From Muribaculaceae bacterium (lineage in GTDB: Bacteria; Bacteroidota; Bacteroidia; Bacteroidales; Muribaculaceae): DNA of 20,823 nt. The stretch lies in assembly GCA_009775225.1 (NCBI GenBank), contig VSPE01000040.1, positions 1-20,823 of the forward strand, written 5' to 3'. How positions within the stretch are numbered: the first letter of the stretch is position 1; each line of letters begins with the position of its first letter. Under the pieces are notes generated by a model, which worked only from the letters and a program-made list of their open reading frames with translations, was not told the DNA's origin and searched no databases. Both the position numbers and the translations under genes were made by a program. This document shows, piece after piece, positions 6,526 through 14,343 of the stretch.

Positions 6526-7842
6526 TCAGCAGTACATGTTTACGATAGCCTCGTAGAGTTCCTGCTTGCCGGAAACCTGCTTGGGTTCGGGCTGAGTCTT
6601 GGCGTATGCCACGAGTTCTTCGAGAGTCATCTTGCCATCTTCGAATTCCTTGCCCTTGCCTGCGTCGAAACTTGCATAGCGGTCGGCGAGCATCTTCTTG
6701 TAGGGCGATTTCTCGAGGATTTCGGCAGCGCAGAGCAGTGCGCGGGCCATAGCGTCCATACCTGCGATGTGAGCGATAAAGATGTCTTCGAGGTCGGTGC
6801 TGTTGCGACGGGTCTTGGCGTCGAAGTTGGTACCGCCGTTGCCAAGGCCGCCGTTGCGGATAATCTGCATCATGGCCTGAGTAAGCTCATAGTTGTCGAT
6901 GGGGAACTGGTCGGTATCCCAGCCGTTCTGATAGTCGCCGCGGTTAGCGTCGATAGAGCCGAGCATGTTGTTGTCGACAGCCACGCAGAGTTCGTGCTCG
7001 AAGGTATGGCCGGCGAGAGTGGCGTGGTTAACCTCGATGTTCACCTTGAAGTCATTTTCGAGGCCGTGAGCCTTGAGGAAGCCTACTACAGTTTCGGTAT
7101 CCACGTCGTACTGGTGCTTGGAGGGTTCCATGGGCTTGGGCTCTATGAGGAATGTGCCGGTGAAGCCGTTGGCGCGGGCATAGTCACGGGCCATGGTGAG
7201 GATGCGTGCCAGGTGTTCCTTCTCGCGCTTTTGGTCGGTGTTGAGGAGGCTCATGTAGCCTTCGCGGCCGCCCCAGAACACATAGTTCTGACCGCTGAGA
7301 GCGATAGTGGCGTCGATAGCGTTCTTGATTTGTACGGCAGCGCGGGCCACAACGTCGAACTCGGGGTTGGTAGCGGCACCGTTCATGTAGCGGCCGTTAC
7401 CGAATACGTTGGCGGTACCCCAGAGGTTCTTAATGCCGGTTTCGACCATTTTCTCCTTGAGGTAAGCCACGATTTCCTTCATGCGGCCTTCGTAGTCCTC
7501 TATGTTGTCGAGGTCGCCGATGAGGTCGGTGTCGTGGAAGCAGAAGTACTCGATGCCGAGCTTCTCCATTACTTCAAAACCGGCATCGGCTTTCTGCTTG
7601 GCTATGGTCATAGCGTCGGGGCCCTCGTTCCAGGGGAAGGTCTTGGTGCCTGTACCGAACTGGTCGCCTCCTTCAGCGCAGAGGGTGTGCCACCATGCCA
7701 TGGCGAACTTGAGCCATTCTTTCATGGGTTTGCCGAGAACCACGCGTTCTGCGTCGTAGTAGCGGTATGCGAGGGGATTGTAGCTTGATGTGCCCTCATA
7801 TTTGATTTTGCCTATTGAGGGAAAATACTCTTTCTTTGCCAT
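6526..7842 (-). CDS. xylA: Xylose isomerase
   Basis: The 438-residue cytoplasmic enzyme interconverts D-xylose and D-xylulose. It is full length for the long (class II) xylose isomerases. The catalytic His/Asp pair is in CFHDTDL (H103, D106). The metal ligands are seen at E234 and the neighbouring K236 (LIEPKP), in the NIEVNHATLAGH segment (E270, H273), at D298 and in DTDQFP (D309, D311), with D341 near the end. WGGREGY (190-196) is also typical. It is 29 bases downstream of xylB and therefore in the same transcript. The start ATG is followed by a lysine-rich MAKKEYF as in related Bacteroides proteins. No missing residue or frame problem was seen. Confidence 0.97.
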   Translation of the reverse strand: MAKKEYFPSIGKIKYEGTSSYNPLAYRYYDAERVVLGKPMKEWLKFAMAWWHTLCAEGGDQFGTGTKTFPWNEGPDAMTIAKQKADAGFEVMEKLGIEYFCFHDTDLIGDLDNIEDYEGRMKEIVAYLKEKMVETGIKNLWGTANVFGNGRYMNGAATNPEFDVVARAAVQIKNAIDATIALSGQNYVFWGGREGYMSLLNTDQKREKEHLARILTMARDYARANGFTGTFLIEPKPMEPSKHQYDVDTETVVGFLKAHGLENDFKVNIEVNHATLAGHTFEHELCVAVDNNMLGSIDANRGDYQNGWDTDQFPIDNYELTQAMMQIIRNGGLGNGGTNFDAKTRRNSTDLEDIFIAHIAGMDAMARALLCAAEILEKSPYKKMLADRYASFDAGKGKEFEDGKMTLEELVAYAKTQPEPKQVSGKQELYEAIVNMYC

Positions 7843-7871
7843 TTTGAGTAGGTATTAGTATGGTTTTACAA

Positions 7872-9356
7872 TTATTTCAGATTAGCGGCGAGCACCTGTT
7901 TCCAGCGTGCATAAGCCTCGAGATAGGGTGTGCGGTCGGCCGCAGGGTGGATTTCCTCAAGTTTAACGAGTGTTGCGAAAGCCTCGTTGTTATCCTTGTA
8001 GATACCGGCTCCGATACCCGCACCCTTTGCAGCGCCAACGGCTCCATCGGTGTCGAACAGGTCGATAGTGGCACCCGATACACCGGCGAGAGTCTCGCGG
8101 AACACGGGGCTGAGGAACATATTGGCCTTGCCCGCGTGGATTTTGCGTATTTCCATGCCTATGCTCTCCATGATTTCCATTCCATACATAAAGGAGAATA
8201 CGATACCCTCCTGTGCGGCGCGGAGTATATGGCGGCGGTCATGAATGTTGAAGTTGATGCCGTTTACAGAGCAGCCTATCTGCCTGTTTTCAAGCACGCG
8301 CTCGGCACCGTTGCCGAAGGGAAGTACAGTCACGCCCTGCGAACCCACGGGTATCTGAGCCGCCAAATCGTTCATATCGGCATAGCTGATACCCTCCGGA
8401 GCGATATTGCGCTTGCACCAGCTGTTGAGGATGCCTGTACCGCTGATGCAGGTCATCACACCGATGCGTGTCTGCGAGGCAGAGTGATTCACGTGCGCGA
8501 AGTTGTTGACGCGCGAGCGGGAGTCGTAATCCACAGTGCCGTTTATGCCGTACACCACACCCGATGTACCGGCAGTGGAAGCCACCTCTCCGGGATTGAA
8601 CACATTAAGCGAAAGTGCGTTGTTGGGCTGGTCGCCGGCGCGGTAGGTAACAGGAATTCCTGCGGCGATGCCGAGCTCACGTGCAGCACTCTCGCTCACA
8701 TATCCCTGGATACCGAACGAGGGTTTTACCTCGGGCAGTATTTCCACATCGTAGCCGAAATAGTCCATAAGGAACTTTGCAGGGGCATTCTCACGGAAAT
8801 CCCACAGCATATATTCCGACAGGCCTTCGGCATTTGTGACAATCTCGCCGGTCAGACGATATGCTATATAGTCGCCGGGGAGCATCACCTTATATATATT
8901 ATTGAAAACCTCGGGTTCGTTATCCTTCACCCAAGCGAGCTTGGCGGCAGTGAAGTTGCCGGGAGAATTGAGCAGGCGCGACAGGCAGGCATCGGCGCCA
9001 AGCTCTTCGAAAGCCTTTTCGCCATAGGGCACGCCGCGGCTGTCACACCATATAATTGCATCGCGAAGCACCTTGCCTTCACGGTCGACAGCAACAAGAC
9101 CGTGCATCTGATAGCTGATGCCGATAGCCTTGATGTCGCGGGCGTCGATACGGGCAGTTGCCATTACCGATGCGGTAGCTTCCTTGAGATAGTTAAACCA
9201 GTTGTCAGGCTGCTGCTCGGCCCAGCCGGGTTGCAGAGCCTTGATGGGGGCTTCACTGCGGGGATAGAAATCCGAAGCCACGCAGACGCCGGTATTTGCG
9301 TCGACGAGTGCGGCTTTCACCGAAGAGCTGCCTATATCATAGCCTAATAGATACAT
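7872..9356 (-). CDS. xylB: Xylulokinase (FGGY family)
   Basis: The 494-residue FGGY-family kinase phosphorylates D-xylulose to xylulose-5-phosphate for the pentose phosphate pathway. The N-terminal phosphate loop GYDIGSSSVKA (5-15), the sugar-contact MHG (84-86), the catalytic aspartate in YRAGDQPNNA (D242) and GTSG (263-266) are present. The second FGGY signature is replaced by HAGKANMFLSP (407-417) and DTDGAVGAAKGAG (435-447). I take this as the Bacteroidetes form, not as damage. It is the first gene of the unit, with a promoter in the gap before the divergent pectinase genes. The kinase family also covers other sugars; adjacency to xylA makes xylulose by far the most likely substrate. Confidence 0.95.
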   Translation of the reverse strand: MYLLGYDIGSSSVKAALVDANTGVCVASDFYPRSEAPIKALQPGWAEQQPDNWFNYLKEATASVMATARIDARDIKAIGISYQMHGLVAVDREGKVLRDAIIWCDSRGVPYGEKAFEELGADACLSRLLNSPGNFTAAKLAWVKDNEPEVFNNIYKVMLPGDYIAYRLTGEIVTNAEGLSEYMLWDFRENAPAKFLMDYFGYDVEILPEVKPSFGIQGYVSESAARELGIAAGIPVTYRAGDQPNNALSLNVFNPGEVASTAGTSGVVYGINGTVDYDSRSRVNNFAHVNHSASQTRIGVMTCISGTGILNSWCKRNIAPEGISYADMNDLAAQIPVGSQGVTVLPFGNGAERVLENRQIGCSVNGINFNIHDRRHILRAAQEGIVFSFMYGMEIMESIGMEIRKIHAGKANMFLSPVFRETLAGVSGATIDLFDTDGAVGAAKGAGIGAGIYKDNNEAFATLVKLEEIHPAADRTPYLEAYARWKQVLAANLK

Positions 9357-9420
9357 TGCACAAAAAGGTTAAGATTGCGTTTTTATGGTTGTGGTTTCAG
9401 GGTTGTTCTGATTATGTGTG

Positions 9421-9428
9421 CAAATTTA
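9421..9428 (-). promoter_or_regulatory. -7 element of the xylBAE promoter
   Basis: On the minus strand TAAATTTG matches the Bacteroidetes -7 consensus TAnnTTTG. Transcription would start near 9414 with a leader of about 58 bases to the xylB ATG. No clear TTTG stands at -33, as expected of a promoter that needs an activator. Confidence 0.55.
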
Positions 9429-9434
9429 TAGGCA

Positions 9435-9469
9435 ACGCAAATTATTCTGGCGTAAAATTACGCGAATTT
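9435..9469. promoter_or_regulatory. Candidate operator upstream of xylB
   Basis: A perfect inverted repeat GCGTAA-AA-TTACGC (9450-9463) is centred about 42 bases upstream of the inferred xylB start point. Related direct repeats ACGCAAATTA (9435-9444) and ACGCGAATTT (9460-9469) overlap it, 25 bases apart. The position suits an activator or repressor of the xylose genes. No regulator gene is in the window. Confidence 0.45.
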
Positions 9470-9544
9470 TAGTGGAATGTCAATTTTTCGCAGTGTTTAC
9501 GGCAGAAAAGCGCCCTCCCTCTCATGTCTCCACTATTTTTTGAC

Positions 9545-9585
9545 TATATTTGCACCGCCTTAAATCGAAAGCGGGACTAAATTTG
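9545..9585 (+). promoter_or_regulatory. Tandem -7 elements upstream of the pectinase operon
   Basis: TATATTTG (9545-9552) and TAAATTTG (9578-9585) both fit TAnnTTTG and lie 33 bases apart, 77 and 44 bases before the ATG at 9629. Neither has a well-placed -33 TTTG. The rest of the 272-base divergent gap (9357-9628) holds the xylB promoter and operator-like repeats and no gene. Confidence 0.5.
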
Positions 9586-9628
9586 CGCAGTTAAAAATCA
9601 CTACGCAGTCAATAACCTTTTTAATACG

Positions 9629-12226
9629 ATGAAAAAAGCCCGACTTCTTGCCATCCTGACACTCCTGTTCACGCTGCGCCTGTCTGCCGGAGTGTGGGAT
9701 GTCGAATATCCCGCTCTCGAACACAGCATCCGCGAACCCCGCTTCGCCGACCGAAACTTCAACATCACCAAATACGGTGCTAAAACCGATGCCTCGGCAG
9801 CAGCCAACCAGAAAGCCATTGCCAAGGCTATCGAAGCATGCGCCAAGGCCGGAGGCGGTAAGGTGATTGTACCCGCCGGAACATTCAATACCGGTGCCAT
9901 CCGTCTGCTCTCAGGCGTGAATCTCGTAGTAGAGGAAGGCGCCACTCTGCTCTTTACTTTCGACCCATCGCTGTATCCCGCCGTTCCCACCCGCTGGGAA
10001 GGCATGGATTGCTGGAACCTCTCGCCCTGCATCTACGCCTACAAGGAAAAAGACGTGGCTGTGACAGGCAAAGGCACTATCGACGGGGGCGCCTCGAATG
10101 AAGCTTGGTGGCCCTGGTGCGGCAAAAAGCACTATGGCTGGAACGAAACAATAATACGACAACAGGATGCCGGTCGCCCCCGCCTGCAGCAGTTCGTGGA
10201 AGACGGAACACCGCTCGACGAACGCCGCTTCGGCGAAAGCGACCGTCTGCGTCCTCAGCTCGTAAACTTCAACCAATGCGACGGTGTACTCATCGAAGAT
10301 GTCGAGCTTCTGCGCTCGCCCTTCTGGGTGATACACCCCCTGCTGTGCAAAAACGTTACCGTGCGCCGCGCGCGCATCATCAACAACGGCCCCAACGGCG
10401 ACGGTTGCGACCCTGAGTCGTGCGACGGTGTACTCATCGAAGACTGCTACTTCGACACCGGCGACGACTGCATTGCCGTGAAGAGCGGCCGAAACGCCGA
10501 CGGACGTCGCTGTGAACTCCCCTCCCAGAACATAATCATCCGCAACTGCCACATGAAGAACGGCCACGGCGGCGTGGTACTCGGTAGCGAGATTTCGGCC
10601 GGTTGCCGCAATATCTTCGTGGAGAACTGCACTATGGACAGCCCCAACCTTGACCGTGTATTCCGTATCAAGACCAACACCTGCCGAGGAGGCATCATCG
10701 AGAAACTATACGCACGCCACCTGAAAGTAGGCCAGTGCAAGGAATCGGTACTTAAAATCAACATCAACTACGAGCCCAAAGAAGCCTGCACCCGCGGCTT
10801 CATCCCCACCGTGCGCGACATCTATATCGAAGACGTGACCTGCAACCGCAGCCAGTACGGTCTCATGGTAGTAGGTCTCGAAAACGAAGAGAATATATAT
10901 AACATCAACCTCACCAACTGCCGCTTCGACAACGTAGCCGACGGCAACTCTATAGTTGGCCGCACTCGCGACATCAACTACACGAACTACTTCGTAAATG
11001 GTTCTCTCTGCCTTCAGGAACTGCCTTTCGACGGCGCATACAGCCGCTGGATGACACACTCCGAAATGCGCCGCACCCCCGAAAGCGTGCTACTCGACTT
11101 CTCCAAGAAACCTAAATGGAGCTATGTAATGGGCATCGAGCTGGAAGCCATGCTCGACACCTACCTGCGCTACGGCGGCGACAACATCCGCCGCTACTGC
11201 ACCGACTACACCGACCGCATGATTGCAGCCGACGGCACCATAACAGGCTACTCGCTCGACGCATACAACCTCGACAACGTGCGCACCGGCCACTTCGTAG
11301 CCGCACTGAACCGTCACTTCCCCGAAGCAAAAAACACAAAAGCGCTCGCCACTCTCCACTCTCAGCTCGACAAGCAGCCCAGAACCAACGAAGGCGTGTA
11401 CTGGCACAAGAACATCTACGCATATCAGGTATGGCTCGACGGCATCTTCATGGGCCTTCCCTTCCGCGTTGCCACTGCCGCCGACTTCAAGAAAGGTAAG
11501 AAAGTGACAGCCGTCTACGACGACGCCGTAGACCAGTTAGTAAAGACGTACAGCCGCACCCTCGACCCCGCCACCGGCCTCAACCGCCACGCATGGGACG
11601 AAAACCGCGATATGTTCTGGAGCGACAACACCACAGGCCTCTCACAGCACTGCTGGGGCCGCGCGCAGGGCTGGTTCACTATGGCTCTGGTAGAAATCCT
11701 CGATGCACTGCCCGCCGACTACGCCCGCCGAGGTGAAGTGACTGAGCTTCTTGAAAAGACACTGGCTTCGGTTGTAAAATGGCAGGATAAGAAGAGTGGT
11801 CTCTGGTATCAGGTAATGGACTCGCCCGAGCGCGAAGGCAACTATCTCGAAGCAACCGCATCGAGCATGTTCGCCTACTCCATGCTCCGCGCCGCACGCC
11901 GCGGATACGTCGACAGCAAGTACCTCAAACACGGCATCGACGCATACAACGCAATTGTCAAGAACTTCATCCGCGTAAACCCAGACAGCACCATTTCGCT
12001 CACAGGCTGCTGCGCCGTGGCAGGCCTCGGCCCGGGTGCCAGCGACGCAGTGCTCGCCGTAGCCCCCGGCCTCAAGCCCAACGAACGCCGCGACGGCTCC
12101 TTCGAATACTACCTCTCCGAACCCGTGCGCGACAACGACCCCAAAGGCGTGGGTCCCTTCATCTGGGCTTCACTCGAAATGGAAGAAATGGCTACTGAAA
12201 AAGCTTCGGAATTAGCATCCAGATAA
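9629..12226 (+). CDS. Exported GH28-GH105 fusion: polygalacturonase plus unsaturated uronyl hydrolase
   Basis: The 865-residue protein starts with a signal peptide (about 1-20, ending LRLSAG). Residues about 40-455 form a GH28 beta-helix with every catalytic motif: NGDGCDP (256-262; D258, D261), GDD (278-280), GHGG (312-315) and RIK (346-348). It should hydrolyse galacturonan, or rhamnogalacturonan, backbones. Residues about 490-855 are a GH105 alpha/alpha-barrel that removes the unsaturated uronic acid left by lyases. Its marks are VWLDGIFMG (D604), HAWDE (654-658), WGRAQGW (676-682), and DSPEREGNYLE followed by TGCCAVAG. GH105 enzymes are often cytoplasmic or periplasmic; here the signal peptide places both activities outside the cytoplasm, probably in the periplasm. 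It heads a run with two pectate lyases (19-base gap). It has no lipobox and no C-terminal NLQGIE tail. Confidence 0.92.
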   Translation: MKKARLLAILTLLFTLRLSAGVWDVEYPALEHSIREPRFADRNFNITKYGAKTDASAAANQKAIAKAIEACAKAGGGKVIVPAGTFNTGAIRLLSGVNLVVEEGATLLFTFDPSLYPAVPTRWEGMDCWNLSPCIYAYKEKDVAVTGKGTIDGGASNEAWWPWCGKKHYGWNETIIRQQDAGRPRLQQFVEDGTPLDERRFGESDRLRPQLVNFNQCDGVLIEDVELLRSPFWVIHPLLCKNVTVRRARIINNGPNGDGCDPESCDGVLIEDCYFDTGDDCIAVKSGRNADGRRCELPSQNIIIRNCHMKNGHGGVVLGSEISAGCRNIFVENCTMDSPNLDRVFRIKTNTCRGGIIEKLYARHLKVGQCKESVLKININYEPKEACTRGFIPTVRDIYIEDVTCNRSQYGLMVVGLENEENIYNINLTNCRFDNVADGNSIVGRTRDINYTNYFVNGSLCLQELPFDGAYSRWMTHSEMRRTPESVLLDFSKKPKWSYVMGIELEAMLDTYLRYGGDNIRRYCTDYTDRMIAADGTITGYSLDAYNLDNVRTGHFVAALNRHFPEAKNTKALATLHSQLDKQPRTNEGVYWHKNIYAYQVWLDGIFMGLPFRVATAADFKKGKKVTAVYDDAVDQLVKTYSRTLDPATGLNRHAWDENRDMFWSDNTTGLSQHCWGRAQGWFTMALVEILDALPADYARRGEVTELLEKTLASVVKWQDKKSGLWYQVMDSPEREGNYLEATASSMFAYSMLRAARRGYVDSKYLKHGIDAYNAIVKNFIRVNPDSTISLTGCCAVAGLGPGASDAVLAVAPGLKPNERRDGSFEYYLSEPVRDNDPKGVGPFIWASLEMEEMATEKASELASR

Positions 12227-12245
12227 CCTCCTCACTGCTTTAGTC

Positions 12246-14303
12246 ATGAAAATCAGAACCACTATAATATATCTTCTTACGGCGCTGTGCTTCGGCACAG
12301 TTGCCGCAGAAGAGCCCGAGCGCACTCCTGCCTTCCCGGGAGCCGAGGGCTGGGGAAGGTATGTGACTGGCGGACGAGGTGGAAAGGTAATACACGTCAC
12401 CAACCTCAACGACAGCGGCGAAGGTTCGCTACGTAGCGCTATCGAGACCGAGGGAGCACGCACTATCGTGTTCGATGTCTCTGGCACTATCTACCTGAAA
12501 AGTGGCCTCGGCATAAACAAGGGCGATGTGACAATCGCCGGACAGACAGCTCCCGGCGACGGCATCTGCATTGCCGACGCTCCTGTCACCATAAACACCT
12601 CGAACGTGATTATGCGCTATATACGCTTGCGCCCCGGCAACCGCAACGGCGGCGAGTTCGATGCGCTCGAGGCCAAAGACCGTTCCCGCATAATCATCGA
12701 CCACTGTTCGCTGAGCTGGAGCGTCGACGAGACATGCTCGGTGTACGGCAACCGTTTCAGCACCGTGCAGTGGTGTATTATCGCTCAGAGCCTGCGCTAC
12801 GGCGGCCACACAAAAGACGCCCACGGCTACGGCGCCATGATGGGAGGCGAAGGCGCCAGCTACCACCACAATCTGCTCATGCACCACGACTCGCGTTGCC
12901 CGCGTATATGCGAGCGCCCCGCTTCGGGCCCTCGCGACACAACCGACTTCCGCAACAACGTGATGTACAACTGGGCCGGACAAGGATGCTACGGTGCCGA
13001 GAACATGTACTTCAACATGGTCAACAACTACTACAAGCCCGGCCCCGCAACATCCACACGCCCCTCGAACATTCAGAAGCGCATCTGCGGCATCACCGTA
13101 AACTCAACCGTAGGCGACCCCATGTATCACGTGTGGGCAAAAGTGTTTGTAAGCGGCAACTGCAACTCAAAGCATGCCGATGTGACACGCGACAACTTCA
13201 ACTACGGCATATGGGCGCAGATAGACGAAAACGCACGTAACAACCCCTCCGCATCAGGTCTGTACCGCAGCGAGATGGAGCTTAAAGAGCCGGTGAAATA
13301 CTACTATGTGACTACCCACAGCGCGCAGGATGCCTTCGAACGCGTAATGGACTACGCCGGAGCTTCGTACCGTCGCGACAGTCACGATGCTCTCATGGTA
13401 TCCGACGCACGCCTCGGCGAAGCCACCTACACAGGCTCGGGAAGCGGCAACGGAAAAGGCATCATTGACTCGCCCTACGACAATCGACCCGCCGATGCCG
13501 ACGACAGCTGGAACCCGTGGCCCGTTCTCGCTCGCGAAGAAGCACCTGCAGACACCGACCGCGACGGCATGCCCGACGAATGGGAAATTGCCAACGGACT
13601 CGACCCCGAGAATCCCGAAGACCGCAACCTGTGCACCGAAGAAGGCTACACTATGCTTGAGGTGTACATGAACAGCCTCATTGAGCACATCACCGAAGCT
13701 CAGAACGAAGGCGGCACTGCCGACGGCGACATCGAGCGCTTCCCGCTTATCAAAGACAGCTACACAATCAGCAACGACACACGCACCGCCGGCTCCTGGA
13801 CTTTCGACGGTGGCTTCAGCATCAGCAACACAAAAAACAGCTCATACTACACCAGCGGTTCATATATCGGCGTGCGCCACAACGTCAGCCACACAATAAC
13901 ACTGCCCGAGCGGATGCAGGTAGATGCAATAAGCATTACAGGCCATACTCGCTACAGCAACGACAGTTACGGCGATGCAAGCCTCATCGAACTTGACGGA
14001 GAAAGATTCTCAGCAGGTACATACAGCCTTGCAAAAGGCGAGGCCGACTCCGAGTTTACAATACTCCCGTCCAAGCCGCTCACAGGTTCGTTTACCATGA
14101 CGTGGAGCGACAACATTCCTCTTATGAAGATTACCCTGCATACATCGGCGGCATCGTTCGCAGGCATAGACACTCCCGTTGCAACCGCATCCGAACGCCA
14201 CGCCGACAACCGCTGGTTCAACCTTCAGGGTATCGAGATAGCACGTCCCGAGCGCCCCGGACTTTATATCCGCAACGGCAAAATCATCAGGATAGCACAT
14301 TAA
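12246..14303 (+). CDS. Secreted pectate lyase, PL1 family, with C-terminal NLQGIE tail (copy 1)
   Basis: The 685-residue protein has a signal peptide (1-21, TVAA|EE), then a PL1 parallel beta-helix from PAFPGAEGWGRY (28-39) through DHCSLSWSVDE (152-162), HGYG (193-196) and HHNLLMHHDSRCPR (207-220), where a catalytic arginine is expected. The helix ends near 400. DTDRDGMPDEWE (436-447) is a thrombospondin-3-like calcium loop joining it to an all-beta module (about 500-640). The last 30 residues carry RWFNLQGIEIA and PGLYIRNGKIIRI. It should cut de-esterified homogalacturonan by calcium-dependent beta-elimination, giving the unsaturated ends that GH105 removes. The next gene encodes a paralogue of the same layout, 40 bases on. 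Rhamnogalacturonan as substrate cannot be excluded. Confidence 0.9.
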   Translation: MKIRTTIIYLLTALCFGTVAAEEPERTPAFPGAEGWGRYVTGGRGGKVIHVTNLNDSGEGSLRSAIETEGARTIVFDVSGTIYLKSGLGINKGDVTIAGQTAPGDGICIADAPVTINTSNVIMRYIRLRPGNRNGGEFDALEAKDRSRIIIDHCSLSWSVDETCSVYGNRFSTVQWCIIAQSLRYGGHTKDAHGYGAMMGGEGASYHHNLLMHHDSRCPRICERPASGPRDTTDFRNNVMYNWAGQGCYGAENMYFNMVNNYYKPGPATSTRPSNIQKRICGITVNSTVGDPMYHVWAKVFVSGNCNSKHADVTRDNFNYGIWAQIDENARNNPSASGLYRSEMELKEPVKYYYVTTHSAQDAFERVMDYAGASYRRDSHDALMVSDARLGEATYTGSGSGNGKGIIDSPYDNRPADADDSWNPWPVLAREEAPADTDRDGMPDEWEIANGLDPENPEDRNLCTEEGYTMLEVYMNSLIEHITEAQNEGGTADGDIERFPLIKDSYTISNDTRTAGSWTFDGGFSISNTKNSSYYTSGSYIGVRHNVSHTITLPERMQVDAISITGHTRYSNDSYGDASLIELDGERFSAGTYSLAKGEADSEFTILPSKPLTGSFTMTWSDNIPLMKITLHTSAASFAGIDTPVATASERHADNRWFNLQGIEIARPERPGLYIRNGKIIRIAH

Positions 14304-14343
14304 GAAAAAATCAATAATTGCCAATCAAATACCACACCTATTA

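Noticed and set aside
6514..7788. 424-residue open frame antisense to xylose isomerase
   Set aside because: xylA is unmistakable on the other strand. The antisense translation is a Val/Glu/Ala-rich shadow.
7860..9347. 495-residue open frame antisense to xylulokinase
   Set aside because: It mirrors xylB, whose protein is complete and has all family motifs. The antisense product has no recognisable domain. Long antisense frames arise here from GC-rich third codon positions.
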